Positions 1 through 6,966 of a stretch of DNA of 16,082 nt are shown piece by piece; the stretch's first letter is position 1; each line of letters starts with the position of its first letter. This DNA comes from Gammaproteobacteria bacterium (GTDB taxonomy: Bacteria; Pseudomonadota; Gammaproteobacteria; HK1). Under the pieces are notes generated by a model. The model made no database searches and was not told the origin of the DNA. It worked only from the letters and a program-made list of their open reading frames with translations. The position numbers were made by a program, and so were the translations under genes. Location: the NCBI GenBank assembly GCA_022822245.1, contig JAJECB010000065.1:1-16082 (forward strand). The letters are read 5' to 3'.

Positions 1-432
1 CCCGTCTGCCCGAAGACTTCACCCTCCGCAGAATCCAGTTTCGAATCGTCGATTCGGAAGGACCCGCACCCTTCTCCGGCCACATGGCGTCGGAAATCCT
101 ACGGCTACCCGTCAATCAGGAACTGCCGCCGGCGGTACTGACAGGAGAAACGACGGAATTCTCTGTCATTCTGCCGAAACCGTTCCAGGCAAACCAGCGC
201 AACGATGCAGCCGTCGTCAACTACTGCGCAATGCTGAATCGACCGGGGTTTCGAGGCCAAATTCATGTAGTTCCTACATTTTTTTCCATTTCGAATGACG
301 AAATCGAAGACATCGAGATCGTCACTCATGACGGAACACCGAATCGCCGAAGGTTTCACCATCGACTTGTCGCGTCCGATGAACGCCGCAGTGTCTCCTG
401 CCGAACTCGAAATGCGGCCGGTGACTCAATGA
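1..432 (+). CDS. 3' end of unrecognised gene, apparent +1 frame change near its end (partial at 5')
   Basis: The window opens inside a gene. The frame starting at base 3 reads as normal protein (for example the stretch FTLRRIQFRIVDSEG, later ISNDEIEDIEIVTHDGT) up to about base 330. After that this frame becomes Arg/His/Ser/Cys-rich and unnatural. The frame one base ahead instead reads naturally (RIAEGFTIDLSRP, then AELEMRPVTQ) and stops with TGA at 430-432, overlapping the next gene's ATG as ATGA. Third-position GC is also higher in that second frame over 330-430 (about 64% against 48%, counted by hand). The simplest reading is one gene with a one-base frame change between about 270 and 345, either a real mutation or a sequence error. 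I do not recognise the family; the visible part looks beta-rich with no clear catalytic motif. An alternative is that the frame-3 reading continues as one protein into the next gene. Confidence 0.4.
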
Positions 433-1511
433 AAATCCTCGTATTCCTATGCAGCATTCTGTTGTTTGCAACCGATGCAATTGCTCAGGGTCTCGACCGT
501 GCCTCGATGGCCATCCTGGAGCGCGGGGTACACGTCGACGTGTCTGCCGAGCTCGCGCCGATTATCGCAAACACACCAAGCCAACCATCAGCGTCGGTCC
601 TCTGGAGCGACGCACTTGCCGTGAGCGCCAGCCCGCTGGCGAACGAACCATCCGGTCGGGCGTCCATCACCCGCCTGATGGAAGCCGCGCTCATACTCGC
701 CGGCGCGGCACCCGATCAATTGCATCTCGATCGACTTGCTTCCGAAGATATACTGGCGATGCAGTCGGCATCGAGATTTCCCGATGTTGGCGATCTGTTG
801 ATCTATCTGCTCGAACGTGGACCATCGGTTCGCGACACCTTCTCGCACGAGAGCTATACCGCGATCCGGGCCGCTCCGGACGAACTCCCATACAGAATTC
901 TCCAGGAACGTACTGACCGACCCTATCTCGGGCTCGGACCGGAATTTCAGGCGAAGATCCTGGATCCCGAACACGATCCGGTCTTCAGGGAGCCCAGTGA
1001 ACGTGCCAAGACCCGGCGTTTGAATCTAGCTGCGCTGCCGGACATCGTTCTGGCCGCCAAGGCGTTTCGCGCGACCGGCCGCGCGCGACCACAAGAACGG
1101 CTCTACCCGTTAATGATCGCCGTTCATGCCGTGGACCGGGCCTTTCGTGCCAATTCTGATGGTTTTCGGCCCGTAATTTATTCCGTGCAAACAAGTGCAT
1201 TAAGGGAGCTACGCGCTTATCGCGGCAACAATCCGATTCTGCTTTCCGAGGTCCAACGTGCCGAGTTCCGCGTTCCGTCCACCTACTTCTTCGCCCGATT
1301 CTTCCAGAGTGCGGCGGAAGCGTACGCATCCGCCCAAGTGCCGCGAGACGACCCACGCGGCCACCTTTGGGCGGCTTGGGGCGAGGCTCTCTCCCGATTC
1401 GCCTGTAGACATGCTTGGCGACCCTTAAACTGTTCGCTGTTATTGCGAGAATTCAGCCATCCCGGGAGATTGGATGAGCAGTGCCAGAAGCAGACAGGAG
1501 TCTCTAGTTGA
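429..1511 (+). CDS. Unrecognised secreted protein, 360 aa
   Basis: The start at 429 is chosen because it opens a textbook signal peptide: a Lys at residue 2, a hydrophobic core over residues 3-14 and a likely cleavage site Ala-Ile-Ala/Gln at 19/20. The open frame extends further upstream, but that would bury the signal peptide. No strong Shine-Dalgarno sequence precedes the ATG. It overlaps the preceding stop as ATGA, so translation is probably coupled. The mature part (about 340 residues) looks mostly helical, with many short Leu/Ala/Arg-rich segments, no transmembrane segment and no motif I can assign. Three cysteines cluster in the last 35 residues (about 326, 335 and 352) and could form a disulfide after export. 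The 3' end overlaps the next gene as TTGA. It is probably periplasmic and probably works with its two neighbours; function unknown. Confidence 0.75.
   Translation: MKILVFLCSILLFATDAIAQGLDRASMAILERGVHVDVSAELAPIIANTPSQPSASVLWSDALAVSASPLANEPSGRASITRLMEAALILAGAAPDQLHLDRLASEDILAMQSASRFPDVGDLLIYLLERGPSVRDTFSHESYTAIRAAPDELPYRILQERTDRPYLGLGPEFQAKILDPEHDPVFREPSERAKTRRLNLAALPDIVLAAKAFRATGRARPQERLYPLMIAVHAVDRAFRANSDGFRPVIYSVQTSALRELRAYRGNNPILLSEVQRAEFRVPSTYFFARFFQSAAEAYASAQVPRDDPRGHLWAAWGEALSRFACRHAWRPLNCSLLLREFSHPGRLDEQCQKQTGVSS
1496..1500 (+). promoter_or_regulatory. Ribosome binding site fixing the TTG start at 1508
   Basis: AGGAG ends 7 bases before the TTG at 1508-1510. It supports this rare start codon and the TTGA overlap with the upstream stop codon. 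No ATG or GTG in this frame lies closer. Confidence 0.7.
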
Positions 1512-2374
1512 CACCGCTGCGGAAATCTGCCGCCTGGATATTTGGACTCGCTGTCCTTGTGCTCGGGAGCTGGATTTCTGGAATCCTCAACGAGTTTCTG
1601 TGGAGTCCGAAACGGACGTTACTATTTGTCGAAAATCTCCGTGACCTTCATTCACTGCCGGTGAAGAGTAAAATCCGATTTGTGTTGTGCTGGATTGAAG
1701 ACGATCCGGACGGAAGAGAGGCGAAAAGCCTGACGCGCGCGTTCAGCGGAATTGAAGGTGTCGAGATCTACCAATCCGCCACGTCAATTCCCGTTACTGG
1801 TGCGGGAGAAGACTGGCACAAATTCGCGAAAGAAAAATCTCATGGTATTCTGGACAAGTGGAACGCGGACGTAGCAATTTTCGGAGCTGTCAGCATTTCT
1901 CGTGAGGCGCTTTCTCTCTGGATGGTGCCAATAAAGGGGCAAGGGACCCTCCGTCGCGGGGATTCTCCATATCCGCTTCGATATGGAGCACTGCATGATG
2001 ACTTTCACGAAGATGTCAAGCTGCAAATTAGACGGGTTGCGGCGCGCGCGATTAACGCGAATGCGCCAAGTTGGCGAAACGATGAGAGGGCCAACGAATT
2101 GGTGAACTCAGTGGTAAGCCCCATAGTAAACTCAACCCGGGAAATTCTCGAAAGACATGAAGACGATATCGTTGATAGCCATCGCGAAGAGCTCCGAACT
2201 TTGCTTTGCGGCAACTATTTTTGGCTGCATGTGCTCGATAGCACCAGGCCCTACTCCGAAGGACTCGACAAATACGACTGTAGCTTGGCGGGCACTGAAA
2301 CAATTCGCAACTATGGGACCTCTGTGGGAATCACGCACCCTCCATGGTCCGGTTACTCCTCGTTGCTGCGCTGA
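1508..2374 (+). CDS. Membrane-anchored protein with TolB-like N-terminal domain, TPR part apparently missing, 288 aa
   Basis: A single N-terminal membrane segment (about residues 8-32) follows a short basic start. After it comes an alpha/beta region with WIEDDPDGR at 62-70, a GIEGVEIY strand at 81-88, NADVAIFGAV at 119-128 and LSLWMVP at 135-141. This order (DPDG, short helix, 'GxEV', 'ADVxIxGxV', 'LxLWxxP') resembles the TolB-like N-terminal region of bacterial proteins that continue into TPR arrays; that is family knowledge from memory, not a search. The protein ends after about 45 residues that only faintly recall a first TPR unit (SLAGTETIRNYGT), so it may be a truncated member. The start is TTG with a good ribosome site, overlapping the preceding stop by TTGA. 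It is the last gene of the three-gene block; the bases after its stop contain no further TPR-like frame. Confidence 0.65.
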   Translation: MTPLRKSAAWIFGLAVLVLGSWISGILNEFLWSPKRTLLFVENLRDLHSLPVKSKIRFVLCWIEDDPDGREAKSLTRAFSGIEGVEIYQSATSIPVTGAGEDWHKFAKEKSHGILDKWNADVAIFGAVSISREALSLWMVPIKGQGTLRRGDSPYPLRYGALHDDFHEDVKLQIRRVAARAINANAPSWRNDERANELVNSVVSPIVNSTREILERHEDDIVDSHREELRTLLCGNYFWLHVLDSTRPYSEGLDKYDCSLAGTETIRNYGTSVGITHPPWSGYSSLLR

Positions 2375-2500
2375 AGAATTGGATTTTCCCGTAGGTGATC
2401 CGGTCTGACCTATTCACATGCATCCGAAGAGAGAGCGCATTCCAATCCGTCGCTGCCGGCCTCTCACGGCCAATACACCGGGGGGACGTGTCGGGTAAAG

Positions 2501-2515
2501 GCCCCTCGTCGGGGC
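2501..2515 (-). terminator. Possible weak terminator of the minus-strand transport operon
   Basis: GCCCC (2501-2505) and GGGGC (2511-2515) pair around a 5-base loop. On the minus strand, about 100 bases past the ATPase stop, the stem is followed by CTTTA, a very short U run. Stem and U tract are both modest, so termination is only plausible. Confidence 0.3.
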
Positions 2516-2528
2516 TGCCGTCCACTCC

Positions 2529-2550
2529 GGCCGCGCCGTGCGACGCGGCC
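2529..2550. repeat. 7-bp perfect inverted repeat
   Basis: GGCCGCG at 2529-2535 and CGCGGCC at 2544-2550 form a perfect 7-bp stem with an 8-base loop, in the spacer between the convergent gene blocks. It may help the neighbouring hairpin stop convergent transcripts. The remainder of spacer 2375-2610 shows no gene. Confidence 0.4.
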
Positions 2551-2610
2551 GGGTAATCCCGAAGACACCGGTCCTGCCAGCCACCTCCGTTGTGATCTCC
2601 TCCGGCCTTC

Positions 2611-3708
2611 TTACAGGACCCGGTCGGTGGCGGGGTCGATGAGGTGCATGTTCTGCATGTCGATGGTGAACGTCATGTCCTGACCGGGATCGCTCACCGC
2701 CTTCGGCGCGGACCGGGCGCACACGTCCTCCCCCTCGATGTTCATGAAGACCATGGTGTCGATCCCCATCGGCTCCAGCACCTCGACCCGGCAGGCGAAG
2801 TCCTGCTGCTCCGGGTTCGTGTGCTGGCGCTGCTCGGTGACGTGCTCGGGGCGGATCCCGAACGTGAGCTCGCGGTCCACGTGGTCCCGGTACCGGCTCT
2901 CGCGATCGGCCGGCACGTTGAGCCGGATCCCTTCGGACAGGACCACCGACAGTCCGGAACCGTTCCCGGTGATCCGGCAGGGGAGGAAGTTCATGGAGGG
3001 CGAACCGATGAAGCCGGCCACGAAACGGGTCGCGGGGTTGTCGTACATCTCCTGCGGCGCCGCGACCTGCTCGACGATGCCGTCGTTCATCACCACGATC
3101 CGGTCCGCCAGGGTCATCGCCTCGACCTGATCGTGGGTCACGTAGACCACGGTCGTCCGCACCCGCTGGTGGATGAGCTTGATTTCCGTGCGCATCTGCA
3201 CCCGGAGCTTGGCGTCGAGGTTCGAGAGCGGCTCGTCGAAGAGGAACGCCTCGGGGTTGCGCACGATGGCCCGCCCCATCGCGACCCGCTGCCGCTGGCC
3301 GCCGGAGAGCTGCTTGGGGCGCCGGGCGAGGAGCTCCCCGATGTCGAGGATGTCCGCCGCCTCCTTGACCCGGCGGTCGATCTCGTCCTTCGGCAGCTTC
3401 CGGAGGCGAAGGCCGAACGACATGTTCTCGTACACCGTCATGTGGGGATAGAGGGCGTAGTTCTGGAACACCATCGCGATGTCCCGGTCGCGCGGCGGCA
3501 CGTCGTTGATGAGGCGATCGCCGATGTAGATCTCGCCCGCGGTGATGTGCTCCAGGCCCGCGATCATGCGAAGCGTCGTCGTCTTCCCGCAGCCGGACGG
3601 CCCCACCAGCACGACGAACTCGTTCTCGTCGATGGTGAGGTCGATGCCGCGGACGGCGGGAGTCTCGCCGTACGACTTGTAGAGATCCTTGAGCAGGATT
3701 TGCGCCAT
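2611..3708 (-). CDS. ugpC: Sugar ABC importer ATPase, UgpC/MalK/MsmX type, 365 aa
   Basis: This is the cytoplasmic ATP-hydrolysing subunit of a CUT1-type importer. All nucleotide-binding motifs are intact: Walker A GPSGCGKTT at 36-44, Q-loop Gln82, signature LSGGQ at 134-138, Walker B FLFDEP at 155-160, D-loop SNLD at 162-165 and switch His192. Residues from about 238 to the end form the MalK-like TOBE/regulatory domain (FGIRPEHV is visible there). Length is normal for the family. The ATG is preceded by AAGGGG (3716-3721) at suitable spacing. It is the last gene of the minus-strand operon, 52 bases after the MalG-type permease. UgpC/MsmX ATPases are known to serve several importers, so it could also energise the second importer at the right end of the window (inference). 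The exact substrate system (glycerol-3-phosphate, maltose, polyol) cannot be told from the ATPase. Confidence 0.95.
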   Translation of the reverse strand: MAQILLKDLYKSYGETPAVRGIDLTIDENEFVVLVGPSGCGKTTTLRMIAGLEHITAGEIYIGDRLINDVPPRDRDIAMVFQNYALYPHMTVYENMSFGLRLRKLPKDEIDRRVKEAADILDIGELLARRPKQLSGGQRQRVAMGRAIVRNPEAFLFDEPLSNLDAKLRVQMRTEIKLIHQRVRTTVVYVTHDQVEAMTLADRIVVMNDGIVEQVAAPQEMYDNPATRFVAGFIGSPSMNFLPCRITGNGSGLSVVLSEGIRLNVPADRESRYRDHVDRELTFGIRPEHVTEQRQHTNPEQQDFACRVEVLEPMGIDTMVFMNIEGEDVCARSAPKAVSDPGQDMTFTIDMQNMHLIDPATDRVL

Positions 3709-3760
3709 TGGGAAACCCCTTACCGATTGCTCACGGGTTCTTGCACCGGGGGCGGGGATT

Positions 3761-4615
3761 CTATCCCTTCACCGCCCCGGTCATCCCGGAGACGTAGTGT
3801 TCGACGAAGAACGAGTACACGATGGCCACGGGGACGGAGCCGAAGAGAGCGCCCGCCATCAGCGGCCCCCAGAAGAACACGTCGCCGAGGATCAGCTCCC
3901 CGGTCACCCCCACCGGCACGGTCTTGTTCTCCGGCGAAGAAAGGAACACGAGGGCGTAGAGAAACTCGTTCCAGGACAGGGTGAACGCGAAGATCCCGGC
4001 CGACAGGATCCCGGGCACCGCGAGGGGGAGGACGATCTTCACCATCGCCTGGATCCGGGTCGCCCCGTCGATGCGCGCGCACTCCTCGAGCTCCTTCGGG
4101 ATCGTCTGGAAGTAGCCGATCAGCAGCCACACGCAGAACGGGACGAGGAACGTCGGGTAGGAGAACATCAGGGACATGCGCGAGTCCATCAGGCCGAAGA
4201 ACGCCATCACCCCGGTGAGCGGAATGAACAGCAGCGCCGGCGGCACCAGGTAGGTGATGAAGATCCAGATGCTGAAGACGGTCGATCCTCGGAACGTCAG
4301 CCGGGCGAGCGCATACCCGCCGAGGACACCGGCGAAGAGCGAAATGCCGGTCGAGACGATCGCGACCCAGAGCGTGTTCCACGTCCACTGCACGAACAGC
4401 GTGTCCTGGAACAGCATCCGCCAGTGCTCGAACGTCGGGTCCCGTACCAGGAACGGGGAGATGCGGCGGTTGTAGAGCTCGGCGTCGGTCTTGATCGACG
4501 TGATGAGCATCCAGAAGAACGGGAAGAGCATCGCGAAGACGAAGAGGAAGAGCGGGATGTAGAAGACGATGAGGCGCTTGCGATACGTCTCGCCTACGAG
4601 TGCGGATGTGCTCAC
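3761..4615 (-). CDS. ABC sugar permease, MalG type, 284 aa
   Basis: This is an inner-membrane permease of a carbohydrate importer. The sequence shows about six hydrophobic helices, the first at roughly 15-38. The cytoplasmic EAA loop spans about 177-202 (EECARIDGATR...VLPLAVPG) and docks the ATPase. The end GMTGAVKG is typical of MalG-like proteins. The start is GTG (4613-4615 on the complement), supported by GGGAGG on the minus strand (4623-4628), 7 bases upstream. It lies 28 bases after the MalF-type permease, so the two are co-transcribed and likely form the heterodimeric channel. Confidence 0.93.
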   Translation of the reverse strand: MSTSALVGETYRKRLIVFYIPLFLFVFAMLFPFFWMLITSIKTDAELYNRRISPFLVRDPTFEHWRMLFQDTLFVQWTWNTLWVAIVSTGISLFAGVLGGYALARLTFRGSTVFSIWIFITYLVPPALLFIPLTGVMAFFGLMDSRMSLMFSYPTFLVPFCVWLLIGYFQTIPKELEECARIDGATRIQAMVKIVLPLAVPGILSAGIFAFTLSWNEFLYALVFLSSPENKTVPVGVTGELILGDVFFWGPLMAGALFGSVPVAIVYSFFVEHYVSGMTGAVKG

Positions 4616-4643
4616 GGTCGGACCTCCCCTCCCCTTCGCATCG

Positions 4644-5651
4644 TCAATCCACCCCGATCCGGCGGAGGTAGGTGAGCTGGAGGACGATGACGACGAAGAG
4701 GAGCGGCACCATGAAGAGCGCCGCGGCCGCCCCTTCGCCCAGGTTCCCCGAATGCATCGAGAGCTGATACGCGAGGGTCGCGAGGAGATGGGTCGAGTTG
4801 TGCGGGCCGCCCCGGGTCAGCACGTAGACGAGCTGGAAGTCGGCGAAGGTGACGACGAAGGAGAAGACCACCACCACGATGGCGACCGGCTTGATCATCG
4901 GCAGGGTGACGTGCCAGAACTTGCGCCACCCGCTCGCCCCGTCGATGTCGGCCGCGTCGTAGAGCTCGGTGGGGACGGTCTGGAGGGCGGCGAGGAACGA
5001 GATCGCGAAGAAGGGCAGCCCCCGCCACACGTTGGCCATGATGATCGAGCCCATCGCCCAGGCCGGCTCGCCCAGCCAGTTCGGCCCCCGGATGTAGCCG
5101 AAGTCCTCCTTGATGACGAGGCCGAAGACGCTGATCTCGAGGTCCCACACCCAGCGAAGGATCCAGTTGAAGACGCTGAACGTGCCGTCGAGCATCCACA
5201 GCCACACGAGGGTGCTGAGGACCGTCGGGACGATGAACGGGAGGAGAACCGCGGCGCGGGTGAATCGGGAGAGCCGGAACTTGCGGTTGAGCAGCACCGC
5301 GAGCCACATGCCGAGCGCCGCCTTGATCGCGGTCGCGGTGAGCGTGAAGAAGACGGTGTTCCAGGCGGCGGTGCGGAAGATGTCGCTGTCGAGGAGCTTC
5401 GCGAAGTTCGCAAGCCCGATGAAGTTGCCCGGCGACCCCACCACCTTGTCCGTGAGGGCCATCCAGACTCCGAGCGCGAACGGATAGGCGATGAAGACGA
5501 TGATCAGCAGGAAGGCGGGAGTGAGCAGCACGTAGCCGAGGACCCGCTCGTCCTCGAGCTGGGTGGTGAGCCAGTTCGTGCGCGACTTTTCGTGCGGGCG
5601 AAGTGCGCGCGCGGGCGTCCTGGTGGGAGTCGTGGCAGTCGTTTCGACCAT
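4644..5651 (-). CDS. ABC sugar permease, MalF type, 335 aa
   Basis: This is the MalF-like partner of the channel. A polar, Thr/Arg-rich cytoplasmic N-terminus of about 35 residues precedes the first membrane helix (about 38-60). Further helices are visible near 98-120, 133-152, 203-225, 255-275 and 310-330. The EAA loop is at about 230-254 (YDAADIDGASGWRK...LPMIKP). The motif YVLTRGGPHNST after helix 5 is characteristic of this permease class. The start ATG has GGAG (5658-5661 on the complement), 6 bases upstream. It follows the dehydrogenase gene after a 177-base spacer, and the MalG-type gene follows closely. Confidence 0.93.
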   Translation of the reverse strand: MVETTATTPTRTPARALRPHEKSRTNWLTTQLEDERVLGYVLLTPAFLLIIVFIAYPFALGVWMALTDKVVGSPGNFIGLANFAKLLDSDIFRTAAWNTVFFTLTATAIKAALGMWLAVLLNRKFRLSRFTRAAVLLPFIVPTVLSTLVWLWMLDGTFSVFNWILRWVWDLEISVFGLVIKEDFGYIRGPNWLGEPAWAMGSIIMANVWRGLPFFAISFLAALQTVPTELYDAADIDGASGWRKFWHVTLPMIKPVAIVVVVFSFVVTFADFQLVYVLTRGGPHNSTHLLATLAYQLSMHSGNLGEGAAAALFMVPLLFVVIVLQLTYLRRIGVD

Positions 5652-5719
5652 GCTCAGCTCCGCTCGACGGTCCGGGGACCCTGTCCGGCCACGGCATGAC
5701 TCGTCGGTGCCGCCACCCG

Positions 5720-5737
5720 CACCCGGCCCGCCGGGTG
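5720..5737 (-). repeat. 7-bp hairpin in the dehydrogenase-permease spacer
   Basis: CACCCGG (5720-5726) and CCGGGTG (5731-5737) pair around the loop CCCG. There is no U tract on either side. It lies in the 177-base spacer between the dehydrogenase stop and the MalF-type start and may act as an mRNA processing or stability element rather than a terminator. Confidence 0.4.
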
Positions 5738-5828
5738 TCCCCCTTCCGATGATACGCGGAGTCGAGCCCCCGGCAACCCGCCGGGCACTCGTGCCGAGGA
5801 AACGCGGGACGAACCCGCCCCTGCCACG

Positions 5829-6758
5829 TCAGGTCGCATCGGCAATGACCTCGACCCCGAACCGGTCCTGGTAGAGGTAGATGAGGCCCATGCAGTCGCG
5901 GGCGACCTCCCTCTTTCCGTCGTCCTCGTCGATGAGCCGGTCGTACATTTCGCGGACGTCATGGCTGAGCGACTGCTCGACCCCCATCGCGGTCATGCTC
6001 TCGACCACGCAGTCGAGGTCCTTGCGGAGGAGGGTCATGGGACCCATCGCGCCCACTTCCTCGAGGTTTCCGTCGAGGATGCCGGGGGAGTTCACGTTCA
6101 GGATCTCGCTCCCCGCCCGCCCCGACTTGAGGATGTCAACGAGCGCGTGGAGGTCGAGCCCCGCTCGCTTGCCGTAGGCGAGCGCCTCCGCGAACGCGGC
6201 GAGATGGGCGCCCACCATGATCTGGTTCGCGAGCTTGGCGTGCATTCCGGAGCCCACCGCCTCGCCGAAGTGCTGGACGACGCCGCCGAGGACCTCGAGG
6301 AGAGGCCGGCATCGTTCGAAGGCGCCGGCCCGCCCGCCGACCATGATCCCGAGGGTGCCGGCCGCCGCGCCCGCCTTCCCTCCCGTCACCGGGGCGTCGA
6401 GCATGTCGATGCCCCGATCACCAAGCCGGGCCCCGACCCGTTCGCACACCGGCGGGGGAATGGTCGACATGTCGATGTAGACCTCGGCCGCGTGCCCGCC
6501 CGCGAGGATCCCGCCCGGTCCGGTGGCGACATCCTCGACACTCTCTCCGGTGGGCAGGCTCGAGAAGATGACCGAAGCGCGCGACGCCATCCCGGCCGGG
6601 CTCTCCGCCGCCGCCGCGCCCTCGTCGACCAGGGCCCGCACGCGGGCCGGATCGATGTCGTGGACGACGACCGGGTAGCCCGCCCGGACCAGGTTCCGCG
6701 CCATCGGCATGCCCATGTTGCCGAGGCCGATGTAGCCGATGGTCTCCTTCTCGGGCAT
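5829..6758 (-). CDS. NAD(P)-dependent beta-hydroxyacid dehydrogenase, GarR/GlxR/3-hydroxyisobutyrate dehydrogenase type, 309 aa
   Basis: The protein belongs to the 3-hydroxyacid dehydrogenase family, which interconverts hydroxyacids and semialdehydes such as tartronate semialdehyde/glycerate. Visible features are the Rossmann motif GLGNMG at 11-16, the substrate-binding motif DAPVTGGKAGAAAGTL at 121-136, and the catalytic region GSGMHAKLANQ with Lys175 and Asn178. The KLANQ sequence is close to tartronate semialdehyde reductases. The start at 6758 is chosen because the family begins just before the Rossmann motif and GAGAGG precedes it; a 28-residue upstream extension is Pro/Arg-rich and unlike the family. 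It sits inside the transport operon between the binding protein and permease genes, suggesting that it acts on the imported compound or its product. The substrate is unproven; 3-hydroxyisobutyrate remains an alternative. Confidence 0.9.
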   Translation of the reverse strand: MPEKETIGYIGLGNMGMPMARNLVRAGYPVVVHDIDPARVRALVDEGAAAAESPAGMASRASVIFSSLPTGESVEDVATGPGGILAGGHAAEVYIDMSTIPPPVCERVGARLGDRGIDMLDAPVTGGKAGAAAGTLGIMVGGRAGAFERCRPLLEVLGGVVQHFGEAVGSGMHAKLANQIMVGAHLAAFAEALAYGKRAGLDLHALVDILKSGRAGSEILNVNSPGILDGNLEEVGAMGPMTLLRKDLDCVVESMTAMGVEQSLSHDVREMYDRLIDEDDGKREVARDCMGLIYLYQDRFGVEVIADAT

Positions 6759-6891
6759 GGTCCTCTCAGGCCTCAACCAGGGCGAAGCAGCCGCCGCGGG
6801 CGAATGCCGCCGATCCCGCGGAAGCCAGGCGCCGGCCGCCACCCTTCGTCGGATCCACTCCGGACACCGAAGTCAGGCGGAAGCCCCGCCT

Positions 6892-6919
6892 CCGCCCCGC
6901 CGGAGGCCCGGCGGGGCGG
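6892..6919 (-). repeat. 12-bp perfect GC hairpin downstream of binding protein 1
   Basis: CCGCCCCGCCGG (6892-6903) and its exact complement (6908-6919) are separated by a 4-base loop. A smaller 6-bp hairpin, AGGCGG/CCGCCT (6875-6891), overlaps its foot by competing for the same bases. It stands about 50 bases after the binding protein stop, in the 208-base spacer before the dehydrogenase, with no U run. It is a likely 3' stabiliser or partial transcription stop that keeps binding protein mRNA more abundant than the permease mRNA (inference). Confidence 0.55.
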
Positions 6920-6966
6920 GAGTGAAGCTCATCGGAGCGGCGCCGATGTCGCGTTCCGCCGGAGCG

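Noticed and set aside
84..428. ATG at 84 as the start of the secreted protein
   Set aside because: It would place a signal peptide in mid-protein. The frame is already open to the window edge and the intervening segment reads better in another frame.
2644..3984. 446-residue plus-strand open frame opposite the ATPase gene
   Set aside because: Its product is His/Arg/Val/Asp-rich with no domain, and it is antisense to an ATPase with all motifs intact. High GC leaves the opposite strand open by chance.
3689..5699. Long plus-strand frames opposite the two permease genes
   Set aside because: Extremely Glu/Arg/Asp-rich reverse reading of hydrophobic membrane helices; the minus-strand permeases explain the sequence fully.
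6759..6842. Upstream start for the dehydrogenase (28 extra residues)
   Set aside because: The extension is Pro/Arg-rich and unlike the family; the ATG at 6758 directly precedes the Rossmann strand and has GAGAGG upstream.
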